From assembly GCA_905250125.1 (NCBI GenBank), contig CAJNOL010000378.1:62001-126000 (forward strand): DNA of 64,000 bases, read 5' to 3'. Of this stretch, positions 35,476 through 49,528 are shown one piece after another (position 1 is the first letter of the stretch; each line of letters opens with the position of its first letter). The notes below the pieces were generated by a model. It saw only the letters and a list, made by a program, of their open reading frames with translations, was not told the DNA's origin and made no database searches. A program made the translations under genes and the position numbers. Source of the stretch: Rotaria sordida (lineage: Eukaryota > Rotifera > Eurotatoria > Philodinida > Philodinidae).

Positions 35476-37705
35476 TTATCGATGTAAAATAAATGTTTTT
35501 TACATGGTGATGCTTGCGCTGTTATGATTATTGTTGTTTATCTGAAGACATCACCCAAATTACAAATTCTTCTTCATATTGTACATATATAAGACATCTG
35601 TGTTATATGGCCCTATCTATGAAAGCTGGATTATAGAAGTATAGAAAGATTAAGGAAAGGAATACAAGAAGGCAAGTGGAGATAATTAGTAGATTATATA
35701 TAAAAAACAAAGATAGGAAGGGACCTACATATATGTACAGATTGCTTTAATAAATTGTTTGTAGAGGAAAAAAGATGGCAATAAAGAAGAAAAAAAAAAA
35801 CTTCTGCTCGATTGCTAGTTTATGGAAAAATAGTAGTGATGATGATTTGATGATAGATATTTATCTAGAATTGGCGCCGTTGTTAGTGCTCTTTTCTGCT
35901 GTGCTCTACCTCAGTCATGCAGTAGATGGAAAACAAGCGAGTAAATGGAGAGAGAAAAGGAAGGAAAAAAAAAAGAGGAATAGACATTGTTGATGATAAT
36001 ACACATAGCCCTTATGCTCCTTTGACACATAACAACACCGTCTTGCAATCAACCGTTTTTCTCTTTTCTATTCTGTTTTCCCTACATCTTGTCAGGATAG
36101 GGAATGCGTATGTATATGTCTACGCAATTAAACTGTACTTATGCTTTTGACTTCCGTTTGAATGAATTTATGTATGATAGTATCTTCATTTTATTTTATT
36201 TTTTTTTAATTTTTAAGTGTATTCCATATGGTGATATTTATATGTCATTATTACAAAAAATCTACACACACACATAAAGACATTAATAATAAATGGTAAA
36301 TACGAGTTTTGAGAAAAGGAAATCTATTTCAAACATTTTGCTGATAGATAGTAATATGTATGTCGATAAAACATTAAAAAAAAACCTATTATTACTACTG
36401 TTGATAGTAATCATAATAATAATAATAATATCTAATGGATTAAAGACAGAATATGTGAAAAAAATGATTAAGTAAAACCACCTGTTGTCATTATCATACA
36501 ATATCAAGTTACTGCGTCTCAAAAAAAAAACGGCAACTAGAAAAATTATATGCTATGAAGAAGAAGAAAAAGAATAATAATTCTATATGTAACTAAAACA
36601 AATTGAGTTAGAACTAGGAATAATTTCGTCAATCAAACCTTTATAACACTTCAAATAACAAATAGTTGTTATTACTGATATACTAAGACATAAAAATGGC
36701 AGAAGCATTTATCATTTAGTTGAATTACTTTACCATAAGAAAACTCTTGAGAAGATACAATTCTTTTTCTCTTTCAAATGTGTGCATGTCTGGTAATGCT
36801 AAAATAGAGACGTAGGGTTTACTTCTACGACTGACTTCGAATAATGCCACACAACAACCAAACTATTGCTTGCATGCTGCTTTCTAATGCGCACACACAC
36901 ACACACACACACATACACACAGAAGATACCATTTTTCTTATTTCTCACCCGCTGTCCAACTAATACTTTTTTTTTATCAAACCTATCAAATATATAGCAG
37001 CACACGAACATATATATATATATATAACGATGAAAAACGGTCGTTGTTGCAGGCAAAATAATGCATGCAAGCAATGAGCAAACATGCACGTATGCATACA
37101 CTTGCCCATCGGCGACTATAGATTAAGAAGGCCAAATATATAGAAAACAAAGGTCATGGATAAAAAAGATAAATGTCTTATATAAATAATTTTCTTTTCT
37201 CAAAAAGTCACTTACCTATTTGTACGTAAAATGATAATCATACGTTGAAATTTAATCTTCATCGTTTTTCTTTTTCTTTTCTAAAATAAATAAAAAAACA
37301 AAACAAAGACACAAAATGATTGATTATTTTGCTTTCTTTTTTCTTCATTTCATTCACAAACGATTTATCGATTATATATGTGTGTATATGTATATATATA
37401 TATATATATAAAAATGAAGTTAATTAAAAACAAACATAAAATATAAGAAAAACAAAAACGGAATTAATCTGAAAGACATGTTAAACACCCGCAGTTTCGT
37501 CATATTTATGCACTACTGTTATAGTAAAAAAAAAGAAAACAAGAAAAAAAAAGGAAGGAAAATTCTGCATATATATGTATACATATATCACTGTGCGGAT
37601 ATTTACGAAGCTGAATTAGTATTTTTGAAGGTATAGAAAAAAGAAGCGGAAGAGATTATTTATTATTAAATTATCACATGATATATGATTAAATAATTTG
37701 CGCAT
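35476..37705. other. Intergenic between INPP5A and WDR44, microsatellites
   Basis: Upstream region of INPP5A and downstream region of WDR44. It contains (CA)n at 36891-36912, (TA)n at 37012-37025 and (TA)n at 37388-37411. No supported gene. Exon-like stretches at 36733-36797 and 37214-37255 (minus) are discussed under rejected items. Confidence 0.5.
36891..36912. repeat. (CA)n microsatellite
   Basis: Uninterrupted CA dinucleotides, about eleven units. Confidence 0.9.
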
Positions 37706-40700
37706 TTAACGATGATATCGATTAACGAGCAGTTTCAATTGACCTTTAGAGTCTGCTGTAACCATCACATAAATTGGTCCTGTATTATTATTCATTGTCG
37801 ATAATCCTTCTAATGAATTCGATGCAGTATTTATATTAGTTATTCGTGTTCGATTAAAGCCTATATTTGATGTTATTGAAATAGGAGAATGATTTACTAA
37901 TGACGAACTATCATTTGATGAATATAAATAATTCATTATGACAACTGGATTCGGTGCAAAGATTGCAGATGTTACCATTGTATTATGAACTAGAACAAAA
38001 AAAAAGAAATTGAATTTTAGTTTTGGATTTTTATTTGTTTGTTTTCGTCTTACCTCGAATACGTTCATATGCACGATCGAAATAACGTCGTTGTTTTCGT
38101 GTTAATTTAGCATTTATTAATGAATCATTACCATTACTACTTGGTTCAGTTCTCCATATATAAAACCAACAATCTTCACTACCACTAGAAATAAATACAA
38201 TAAAATTAAGAATAATAAGAAAATAATATTGATATTATACCTAATGATATATCGATCATCATAACTAAATGATGCTCGAATTTGACTTGATTGATTTGAA
38301 TAACCACGATATTTACGTTCAATTTCTTTTGTTCGAATATTATATAAACGTATTCGAGAATCATTTGATGTAATTAATACCTTTAGAAAAAAAAAAACAG
38401 AAATTCTTTTTGTTTTTTTTTGTTTATTTATTTCAATTAATCATTTATACTTTTGAATTATTTGAATTCATTGATTCAATGCCTGTAATTTTAGATGGTT
38501 TTCGACGTTTTCTTGATCGATTACTTCGACTTGCATCTTTATCACTAATATTTATTACAGTCTAAATGAAAAAACAAAAAACAAATGTTTCTATGAAAAA
38601 TATTAATGAAAGATTCATACATCATATTGTAATGAATCTGTATAAAATAAAAATCGACCATCAAATGTTCCAACAGTTACTCTACGACCATCATCACAAA
38701 AATTCACAGCTGTTATTAAATTCGCTTCGGCTGCAGTTATTTGAGCTGATACTTGAGCTGGTATTAATGTCCAATGAACTACACGTTTATCAGGAATATT
38801 CCATACACGTACATGTCTAAAAAAATATTTTATTTAAAGATTATATTTTGAGGATAATTCTTCATCCACTTTTTTTCGGAAATTTAAGATAACTTTGAAA
38901 GCTTCAAGACAGATCAATATCGATGAGTAGAATAAAGATTGTTGTAGATACAAAACTCACAGATGTTTTTCTGTAGAAGATATTGATGCCGAAAGAAAAA
39001 AAAAAGCAAAGCCACCCGCCACTTTTTTAGCCACAAACATCTGATAGAGCTGGAAGTTCTATTACAAGTGCAAGACACTATTTACAACAACTTTATTTGA
39101 TCTTTTTCTGTTCGAATAAAAACATCAAATTCATAAGAATACCTTCAAAAATGTACGTTTTTTTTTTTGATGAAAACTTTTTCTAATGAGGAAAATCCTC
39201 AATTTGGAAATTTTCATAGAAACTGAACTCACCGAGAATAGTTTATTGTGAAAGTTTCAGATAATATTCCTTGCTCTTTTTCTAAGATAAACTATGACAA
39301 AAGCTTGTCGTTTACACTGCTCTTATACACCCGTAGATTTGCTGTTCTTATTTCAGGAAATGAGAAAATCAAGAGCTCATCAAGTTAGTACTTGAATCGA
39401 TTGCCTGCGGCTCTTAAATGTTTCTGTTAGATAGGCTCGAATTCGATGAGCTTTAATAGCCTAAGAAATATATAGGATGTGCTCGTCACCGCATACAAAA
39501 AATCGGAAAAAAAGTATCTCGTATCATCTAAACGATTATTCAATTCCGATTAGAAAATTTCATTGAGAATATCACAGTATCATTCGATCGAGTTCGGGCT
39601 CTACTGAAAAGTTCCATAGTAAACTATTCTGATTAATATCTATCTCTGTGTAAAGTTTTAATTGGAAATTTGAAAACGAATTTTCTGAATCAGACCTGTT
39701 TTTTGAGTATTCGTAAGTATTTTTAAAAAAACTAAGGATACATCTGATTCTGAAATAAAAAGAAAAGATAAGCAAATTTAAACACTTTCTGGTTTGTGTA
39801 GTAAAAAGTTTCAGCTTTATCAGAAACTCATTTTCTAAGAAAAACAAAACAATGTAAATATTTTGATGTTGCTCCACGAAAATGTCATCTATCGACTTTT
39901 ATAGACGTACATAAATTTTTGCAATATGTCTTATATATATATAGAATACTTCAAAGTGTATACGAAAAAATCTAAAATATTTCCGATTGGAAAAACGAAA
40001 ATCCTTGAGTTTTTATTTGCATTTTCTTAAAAAAATATTTTTATTTGTTCTGTTACCTAGATATCAAAGCAATAGAGAATCACAAAAAAAAATGAAACGA
40101 GAACGCCATATGTCAATAGTTTATTTTTTATTTTTATGAGAACGTTATTTTTTTTTTATTGGTATAGACTTAGTTAAAATCTACTGAAAAGAAAAATACT
40201 TAATCATGCACGTTGTTCTTCGACGTCTATATCTCAAAAGCCTTACACAAACTTGTAGCTATGTTTAATTTGAATAAATAATCACAAAATAAAAGAAATA
40301 GAAAATCTTGAGAAAAAAAAACCAATTATAAGAATTCTACCAATTTAGAATGCATCGAAATGAAATTATGATCTTTGAAAAGAAAAATTTGTTCAGAATT
40401 AGAGAGCAAATCATTTTTAAAAGATTACAAAAAAAAATCAGTAAGATTTGTACAATAAACGCTTTTTTTGTTAAACACCAATGAACGCTAAACTGTAATT
40501 TATATTAGTCTCACTAACAATTTACTTTATTCAAGATCAGTTGATTTAATTATAATTTTCGTTTACATTGTTCACTGTAAGCGGACTCCAACCTTTCCTG
40601 ACTCAAAACCAGTATTTCCTACAAGAAAGTATTTGAGAATTTCAATTCTAGACCAAATTTTATTCAACTCATCGAGATTTTTCTGTTCTGAAAGATTCAA

Positions 40701-43700
40701 AGTTTTCTGATGAGTCGTTTTCAAAAGAATTCAAAAAAAAAGGAAGTCCCTTTACATACCGAAATACGAAAGCAAAGGAACTTTTCCAACTAAAAGCTGT
40801 TATCCCATTGAAGTCACATGAAAAATCAACCTTCGAATTTCGACTTGAAATTTTGCATGAACAAGTCTCGGTGAGATTAGTTCATGAGACAAGTTATAAT
40901 TTTTCTATTATTTTCTTTCTGAAGATGTTAATATTTCTTGAAAGAAGATTCATGCGAGTTCGACTAACAGCTTTTTCTATTAATCGTTTAAAGTAATAGA
41001 GAAGAGGAAATGCTGTTCTGAATTTTATTTGCTTGTTGTTAAATAATTAATTTTATTATCGTCTTCTTCTAGTTAAATTCAATCAAACGTTTTGTTCACA
41101 CAATCTGTATTAACATTATTCTCTTTGTAACATTTTTGAAAAGTTAAACCGTTAGTCAAATATGAAGATTACAATACCCATCCACTCATTCCCCTTTTCT
41201 TTTTTGTTTTTATCTCCCGAACAGATCGAAGTCTAGTTTACTCTGTTCTCATACACACTTCCTACATATTGAATCATTGCACTCCCGCTACTACATCTCT
41301 ATCAAGTTTTATATAACCTGAAAAGCAGCCGTGTCAAATGATATCATATCGACGCAAGTCAATATATTATATAAGTTGTATGGTGACTTAACGACCTGGC
41401 ACCACGGCTGTTACGGTTTATAGTCTTCATTTCTTTCAGCATAATTTTTTCTCTAGACTGGACAATTATCTTCAAATCTAGATCTTCGATAACATTAAAA
41501 GTATTTGAACTTTTATTTATGTAGTTTTTTAATTGGTAGAAAAATACACATGCCCAACTCGCCACATATTAAGAATTAAAAGTTTTCTTTTTATAGGAGA
41601 AGATCAATATGAATACATGAACAAAATTTGCTTTTAAATATGAGAGAATTTTGAATATCTCAATATTTTAATACATTTTTTTTTATATTCGATTTTTTAA
41701 AATAAACGAAAATATCATATATAATTTCTTACCCATCTAAACTTGCCGATACGAAATATCGATCATCTCGTGGATGAAAAGCAATTGCCGAAACAAAATC
41801 AACATGAAGAAAATAACATAAACATTCTAAACGAGTTAAATGCCATAATCGAACAGTTTTATCCATAGATGATGAAAGAAGAAATAAAGATTTTGACCAA
41901 GCAACATCAAGTACAGGTGCTTGATGACCAATAAGTTCAGCAAATGGTTTAGTATAAAGTGGAACTTGATTTTCATTAAGACCAAGTTTAGCATTATTTG
42001 TTGGTGTTATAATTTCTGATGATATATTATGATGAAATTCATAAAATCTATTTCGTAATAATTCATTTTGTTGTGTTGATGGATTTGATGTTAAATGAGA
42101 AAAATCATCAAAATGTTGTCGAGCTGATTTTAATATCCAAATTTTAAGTAAACTATCTTGACCACCTGTTGCAAGAAGATAACCATCAGGTGAAAATCTA
42201 TATTTAATTTAATAAAAAAGAAAAAAAGAAAATAAAATTTTGTCTATTTATTTTCATGGAATTTTCTATTAATTACTTCATACACCAAATAGGTCCATTA
42301 TGAGCATCAACAATTGTTTGTAATAATTGTGTTTTATCAAATTGTGTTGGTTCTTTTAAATATCTTGATGCTTTATATGTTAAATCACCATTTGAACCAT
42401 CATTAATTAATGATTTTTCAGTGTCATCTTCTTCATCATCAATATCACCAGGATTATTATTAGTATTATTATTATCATCTGTTGTTTTAGGTTTCTTTTT
42501 ACGTAAAATATTTTTTACAACTAAATTTTTTAATTGTTTTCTTATTGATAATGATGAATGTGTATTTGATGTTAAAGATTTATCAATAGCTGATGATGAT
42601 GATCCAATTGTTATACGACTTGATTTTGTACTTGAAGTTTCTGATGATGTTGATTCATTATCATCATTATTATTTTCATTTTTTTTATGTTTTTTATGCT
42701 TTTTATGTTTTTTATGTGAAAGATTTAATTCTGATTTACTCAATGTATTATTATTATCCGATGAAGATTTTCTTATACTATTACGATGATTCAATACTGA
42801 ATTATGACGTACTGTTATAATACTACCACTTCTATGAGTACGTTGCATTATTGTTCGTATCATTGGATTAGCATCACTTAATGGAATATATTTTCCACTA
42901 TCAAGATCAAGTACAATTGGTTGTTGAAGAATTTCATCATCATCTAATTTTTGACTATTAGATAATTCACCAAATTTTGTTATACGATCAATCATATGTA
43001 AATCCATCATATCTGGTTCACTACTAGCAGATAATTTTTGTATATTTGAATAATGTCCACCTGTACCACGTGCTGATGCTGGAGGTAATGAACGATGTTC
43101 ATAATATTCATTTGGTTTAATTGGAGAATTAATTAAAATTTCTTGTGATATTGAAGATACAGAATTCTATGAAAAGAATAAATAAATGCTTAAATTAAGA
43201 TAAAAATTTAAGTATGATCTAGAATTCTGTCTGACGATTTCGAATCCGATGAGAAAAAGTTGAGATTATTTCAAATTTTTGAAATCATGTATTAGAACAT
43301 GTCATAAAACTTTAAATTTCTTATTTCTAACAATTATATATCTTATCACCGAATACTTTTCGATTACCTATATTCATAAGTTTCGTTTCGGCTATCATTC
43401 CTTACTTTTACTCGTTCTAAATATGTATCACATATATGCGCAAGTCTCATCTCAGAATATTATCAAAACACAAATCACTGAATTTCGACGAAGAGCATTC
43501 TGATCATGAGCAATGAATATAAACATAATCGAAAGTTTTCGTTAGACTACCAACACATTCCATAGTCTGCATCAGTTTATATGACTTGAGGACAAGGTGA
43601 AAAAAAGTATTCTGTGACGATCTCTGTTGAGATGCACTAACGACTTTGCAAGAAAAAATGACTATTTTCTTTTTTTGCAACGCAAAATGACTCTTCATCG

Positions 43701-44506
43701 CAATTTTGCTATTTTTTAGTAGATTAAACGAAGCTTTTCATTCTTCTAGAGTAGAGATGATCTTCAAATATGAATACACTACCAATGCATTTAAATACAT
43801 GGAAAAAATAGTCAAATATTTTGTCTAGAAACTTTCGATCCATCCATTATAAATAGAACTACTAATTGAAGAATTCTAGAATTTTTTTTTTAAGTGAGTA
43901 ACTTTTCAGATTTTTGAATGTTTCTGTCGACAAGAAGAATTTATTTGAAAAATAAAATCAATTTTCTAACCTTCTTTTGACATTTGATTTGTTCATTATC
44001 AATATGATCTTTAAGAATAACTCGTTCTGATGATAAATCTTGAACATTTAATACTTGTTTTTCTACTCCTAATGATGATGATGATAATATTGAAGGCGAT
44101 TCAGATAAATTTTTGACTCTAACATTTTGATTGTTTTGACTATCTTGAGAACGCAATCGTTGAAGTTTATCACGTCTTTCAATATCTTGCAATTGTTTAT
44201 CAGTTAATGAAATCTTATAAAAATGTTCCTAATAAAAACAAAACATTCAAAACAAAAACAAAATATTGTATTATATTAACAAACATACAGGGTTTTTTAA
44301 TGATTCATCTATTGATGATACTCTCCATCGAGGTTCTCTTTGAAGAGGATGACTAACATCAAAACAAAATATTACGATCATAAATTCCTAATAAATACTT
44401 ACTTTTCTATTTCAACAATTGGTAAAGTACTATTGGCATCATAAAAAACTGAATCACCGTCAATACCACTCGAACTACTATCATCACTATCACTAGATGA
44501 AGCCAT
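37706..44506 (-). CDS. WDR44: WD repeat protein 44 (Rab11-binding)
   Basis: Ten in-phase exons: 44506-44403, 44352-44289, 44228-43971, 43166-42277, 42197-41733, 38816-38621, 38561-38451, 38380-38241, 38184-38054, 37989-37706; about 880 aa (human 913). WDR44 (rabphilin-11) binds Rab11 on recycling endosomes and tubules and opposes ciliogenesis. The N-terminus keeps an FFAT-like motif in a Ser/Asp-rich context (DSVFYDANS), the ER-protein VAP-binding signal of the family. The middle is low complexity, with a KHKKHKKHKKH tract. The WD40 propeller follows (SPDGYLLATGGQDSLLKIW, SSSMDKTVRLWH, HPRDDRYFVSASLDG, NSNDSRIRLY-like, GSEDCWFYIW). The family-specific end MVTSAIFAPNP and a final VTADSKGQLKLLVN are present. 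ATTTTTAG lies 13 bases before the ATG, a possible trans-splice acceptor. Intron 5 (2.9 kb) is full of repeats. Confidence 0.95.
38822..41732. other. Large WDR44 intron with dispersed repeats
   Basis: The 2.9 kb intron 5 contains copies of the GAATTTCGACTTGAAATTTT family (about 40826-40880, diverged copy 39600-39700) and otherwise AT-rich filler. I see no nested exon. Confidence 0.5.
43341..43506 (+). repeat. Dispersed repeat in WDR44 intron, copy A
   Basis: Starts TCTTATCACCGAATACTTTT and ends near CGACGAAGAGCATTCTGATC. Aligns by eye in direct orientation with 54801-54975 in an NPEPPS intron. Shared words include TTCATxAGTTTCGTTT, CTAAATATxTATCACATATAT and GACGAAGAGCAT. Confidence 0.65.
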
Positions 44507-44959
44507 GGATATTATGCATCTAAAAATTATAAATTTTATATACATATATATTTCTGTTAATATTAAAAAAAAAGAAATGATTATGAAGAATTTAAATAAA
44601 TTAAATAATTTATTTCATAATCATATTTGTAAAATGATATAGAACGAACAAAATGACATTTTTCTTTTTGTTTGCAATAAGACGACCATCGAATACTTAA
44701 TTGACAGCAAAACATCAACATATACTCAATAATACAAATGAAATAATGAAAACACAAAAGAGCAAGATTGAGTAAAGTAAAGACACGGATCAATTAGGAT
44801 TGGATATATCTCTACCTGCATGAGTTTATCAATAGATGTCACTAACGATCGATAAAGAAATAATTGCAAATATTTGATTGCAGGGCTGGCCCGACTGAGA
44901 ATTGTTGGGGTAGTGACAACCTCCAATCTTCAAAATTTTCCATTTTTTCCCGGGAAAAT

Positions 44960-45180
44960 CGAGGTATGTTCAGATTTCCAAAAAATTAAATTACTCAAAT
45001 TTCTGAAATTTCCATCAGCTCGATAACTATATAGCAGCGCAAATCAAAAGTTCTTAGACATATTAGAAATTTCAGAAATTTCGGGAATTACATCATTTTA
45101 GGAAGTAACGCGCAATTCAGAACACAAATGCTTGAAATCTCCGAAACTTCCGAAATTTTCTTTTTCGGAAGTCTGAACAC
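44960..45180. repeat. Palindromic TTTCxGAAATTTC words
   Basis: Repeated near-palindromes such as AATTTCTGAAATTTCC, AAATTTCAGAAATTTCGGG and CCGAAACTTCCGAAATTTTC. It looks like a degenerate inverted-repeat element rather than a gene. Confidence 0.4.
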
Positions 45181-46077
45181 TGCTGGAAAATATATGATCA
45201 AAAACAAAAGCTTATTCTCGTTTGATCAATGTTTTATATTCATGGATTAGAAGAGATTGACTCAAGGTCAATGACATATTGTGTATAAAACTTAGATCTT
45301 AAATAGTCTACCTCCATTCATTATTTAGATTGGGATAAGATCTTGTGTTCGGATGCCCACGCTCTGGATTGAAAGCAGTTGTATATGAAAAAGAATGATC
45401 TTTTGTAGATATGTTCTATAGATTCGGTGATATCCGTAATATTTATTACAAAACAGAAGCTCGTGATAAATGGTAAACCTCATAACTAATGTCTATCAAT
45501 TAATCTAACTACAGGGAGTAAAACAATTATTCAATAAGATTTGTTTTGAATTTTTTTTTCGCTAATTTAAGTGCTAGAAAGAGTCTAACTAGTGATTCGA
45601 GGAGAGCAAAATTCTCTCCAATAAAAATATAAGGAAGTTTTAAAAAAGTATTTGACTCTCATATGTTTGTTTAGCTTACACAGAATAATAGAGCAAACAA
45701 TTCTCTCTAAAAATCGAGACGTCTCTTCGAGTTCACTATGACATTTTTGTAGCTGAAACATAAATATACTACGGAAGCGCTTAAGCTACATTCTATAGAA
45801 AAATAACTTTTGAACTTTCAATCGAATATTGTATCTCAGCTGAAAAATGTCATAGAGAACTCGGAAAAAGAAGAATTCGTTTTGAATCAAATGTAAGAAG
45901 GATAGTTGGATTGTGATATTTTCAAACATCTCTTATCGATGAATTATTAAGAATTTACTACAAAACGTTCAATTCTTGTCATACAATAAGTTAGAAAATT
46001 GTAGAACTGATGAAAGAACAAACAGTATCAGTAAAAAAAAAAGAAAAACTTGCCAGTGCAGCTCCTTCGGGATTGAA

Positions 46078-46230
46078 ATGTGGAGTTCATATTTGTTCTT
46101 TTGCTTCATTATATTAACACAAAACACGTTAGGTGAAAAATCTCTCGTAGACTATAGTTGTGTTTCAAGAATAATCGATCGTCAGAGAAGCAAACGCGAT
46201 CTGTGTTATTTATATCTACACTTCGAATAG
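46078..46230 (+). CDS. Possible small secreted peptide (50 aa)
   Basis: From the internal ATG the frame reads as a plausible signal peptide (MWSSYLFFCFIILTQNTLG), then a short mature region with a dibasic site (RQRSKRDLC) and an aromatic end (CYLYLHFE). There are two cysteines after the signal region. The frame is open further upstream, from 45976, where it is Lys-rich and less convincing. No paralogue or splice evidence supports it, so it may be chance. Confidence 0.2.
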   Translation: MWSSYLFFCFIILTQNTLGEKSLVDYSCVSRIIDRQRSKRDLCYLYLHFE

Positions 46231-49200
46231 AAATTTTTTTTCTTTTCTTTAGTAACGTTCTTTTCTTTTGTTTGACTTGTTGTTATTCATTCGTTATTTT
46301 TGCTTTTTCGTATTGCGTTTTTTCTTAATTTAACATTATTATTATTATTCTAACCATTGATTGAACTGACAAATAAGCTTGTGTTGTACATAATAATTTG
46401 TATCTACAGCAAGTCTCAACATACTATTATATATTTCGATAAGCTCACAAACACAAACATTAATTATTTTCCAAAGTTATAACTTCATCAAGTCATGCTT
46501 TTTATGTTTATCATATAATCACTGTGACAAATCAATGTATCATTATCTATCATCCTTGACGTCTTAAATAGAAATTTTTATTTACGCAAATATTTAGAAA
46601 ATTAACAAGCGTAATCAAATCATTCAGATGCTCAAGTAACACTCTAAGAAGTTCGACACTTGTTAACCTCAGTTGTTAAGGTTTGTAATGGAGAGGAGAA
46701 CCATAACAATGATATTTATCAAAATGAAGAATTACAATAAGAAGTATTGAGTTTTTATATTCAGTATTTTACTTCTATTAATTTCATACATAAATATATA
46801 TGAAACTAACTTTTCATTTTTTATAATTTAAAACTAGTTGTATCCTGAGAGAACTTCTGGATAACGTATGATTTATTCTACATTGTTTTCTTTTTACATA
46901 ACTAAGCAATTAGACTATAGTAAATTGTATGATCGATATACAATCGAATAATTTACTTAAAGTTAAACCGGTCAAATAATTAGCATCAATTGTTAGACTA
47001 ATCAAGAAACTGTTTATGTTTTTTTTAGTTATAATAACCTTAGGATATATAATAATGATAATTTCTATTTACTTTTGTTTTCATGTCAATATGATTAATC
47101 GATTAACCTCAATATAATCAAAGCAAAATATATTGCATGCAACAGCTGACTGCTTTTGTATGTATGCTGAGTAAAATATAGTATTTTTTCATGATATAGT
47201 AAGGACAAAAATTATAACACAAAACAAAAAAGAAAAACAAAAGTTTAATTGTGTTCTATATTACATATTTTTTGTCTAAAATGTACTATTAAACATTGTT
47301 TACAAATGATTCCTTGACGACATTATTTTGTTCTTTTTCTATCTAAGATTAGTTGCATCTAGATGCATCCGTTAATATGAAAAAACATATTACAATATAA
47401 AAATTAAAACATAATATAATGAAAGAACTTTCTCAGTTATTATCTTCTAAGTTATTAGTCGTTACGAAGACATATTTATGGAGTGTTTAGAAAGGATTAA
47501 AGCTTAAGTTAAATTAAGCATACATACCACAACACTTATGAAGCTCACATCGATGCAAATCAGCAATTTTTCAAAAAAAAAACCTTGAAAAGTTTATAAT
47601 AGAAAAAAAAAAGTAGACAAACCTGGTATTGTTTGGCAAAATGCGTCAAAATGAAGTGTTTTGACATGTCACAACATTTTACTAGTATTCATGAATAATA
47701 ATAATGTTTGTTCGTAGCCATAGAAGAATTGATTTGAATCAACAAAAATACTTGATGAGAATTATTTACAAGGTCGAGTTAAAAATTATAAAAGCTTTCA
47801 TATTAATGATGTAGAGGGCAGTAATAATCGAGAGAATTCATTCTTGTTTTTATTTGAACGAAGTCGTTGTTCATCTCAATGAGTTTATAGTTGAAAATAA
47901 TGTGAAAATCAAGGTCGAATTTTCTTTCTACGGCCTTGTCGTAGTATAATACGTTCATTTTTAAATACATCATATATAGCGAGAAAGTATGAAAGGCACA
48001 GGATCTTATAGTTTATTTGCTTTGAACAATGAATACGGTTAAGAAGCATAAAATTGCATCGGAAAAAAAACCGGTCCTTTTCTTTTTTCTATAATCTACA
48101 GTGCGAGCTAAACGGATTTCTTTTCTTATTTGTTTTGAATTAAGATGAAAACTATTTTGTCTAAGAAAAGTTGGAACCGAACATCCGTTTTTTTGCTTTA
48201 ATTCTATTTTTTTTTGTGTCTCGCTCGTTTTCTTATTTGTTTATTTATCAATATTGAGATGATTTTCTTAACTGAATGTATGTGTTTCATTTGAATAAAG
48301 CATATATTTATAACATCATTATTTCACATATTCCTTCTCAGATCAATGTGTACTTCAATTAGTAATTACAGTAGAGAGCTTCGAGTCCAGGTCTAGTAGA
48401 CAAAATCGTGGATCTATAGCTTCCTACGGGTAATTTTATCGATTAGTATTAAAAAATATTTTTTGAAGATGCATAAAACTGATTGATACTTATTTGAGCA
48501 TTGGAAACTGTCATTTTTCTTTATTTTCACATCTACAATTATGTTTAGTTAGGAAATTAGTGTCAGAAGATGAGTTATATCTTTACATTGATTACATAGA
48601 ATGTCTTCTTACTTGATCTTGTTTCTTCTATAGACACAACTAAGACTATTCCATACAACTGAAGATTTTGATGCGATTGTTGGTTTGATGAGTTTCAATG
48701 ACAAATTTCAACTAAGCGAAAACTTTTATCTTATTAAGCATCTGCTGATGGAGAAGTAAAGAACAATAAATAACTGTACGTTGATTTTTTTTTGAGAGTA
48801 GCTAATGAATAGCTAAAATCTTGATCCTTCACTTATTCATGCAGATAGAAGGTGTTAGATATTGGTAAAAAAACCCTCAGGTCTGCACCTGGTCGAATCT
48901 ATCAAAAATATATCGCTGTGGCTCTCTAAATCATAGGCTTCTGATTGATTGTCTCAATTTTGATCGAAAGTAAAAATTTGGAAAACTGAAGTGAAGACTT
49001 TTGAATATTTTTTCGTTCAGGAAATTAATAAACTAAACAGTTGAATTCGAATCAACTGTTTATTATTGAAAAAGAAAGAATGAAAAGACAAACAAAAAAT
49101 ACTTTGAACTATTAGTTTATCGACCTTAAATAATGTTCTTATTGTACAATCATAATTTATTATTATTTTGTTACAATAAAAGACAAACCGTTGAGAAAAT

Positions 49201-49528
49201 CAGATGCTGTAATGAGATAATTATTATATTGATTATACAATGTGTTTATTTGATTTTTTAATGTTGTTATTCGTTTGTTTTCTTGCTTTGATGCATCAAA
49301 GGACTATTCAAGTGTAATACTCTGTAGATGTTTCTTCTTCTACTTTTATGAATTGATCAAATCACATACGTTTGGGTGATTTCGGTAAATACAAGAATTT
49401 ATTGTATTATGATAATCTGCAATCAAGGTGTGGGTATGTCTTCTTTTCAGCTACATACTCTAAAAATCAATATTGATCGTGCATTTATTTTCGACTTTAC
49501 TGAATGAAATTTAACGTGATTAGAATAA

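Noticed and set aside
36799..37101. 100-codon minus-strand frame between INPP5A and WDR44
   Set aside because: Much of it is translation of the (CA)n and (TA)n microsatellites (CVCVCVCV). No gene evidence.
36733..37255. Two exon-like stretches on the minus strand (37255-37214 with a good GTAAGT donor, 36797-36733 with a TTTTAG acceptor)
   Set aside because: Joined together they do not keep an open frame from the first ATG, no further exon was found, and the protein is not recognised. They could be untranslated leader exons of INPP5A, but nothing in the sequence shows it.
42421..42789. Plus-strand open frame of 122 codons, Ser/Leu-rich
   Set aside because: It is the antisense of WDR44 exon 4, whose AT-rich low-complexity codons leave the other strand open. 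No splice or homology support.
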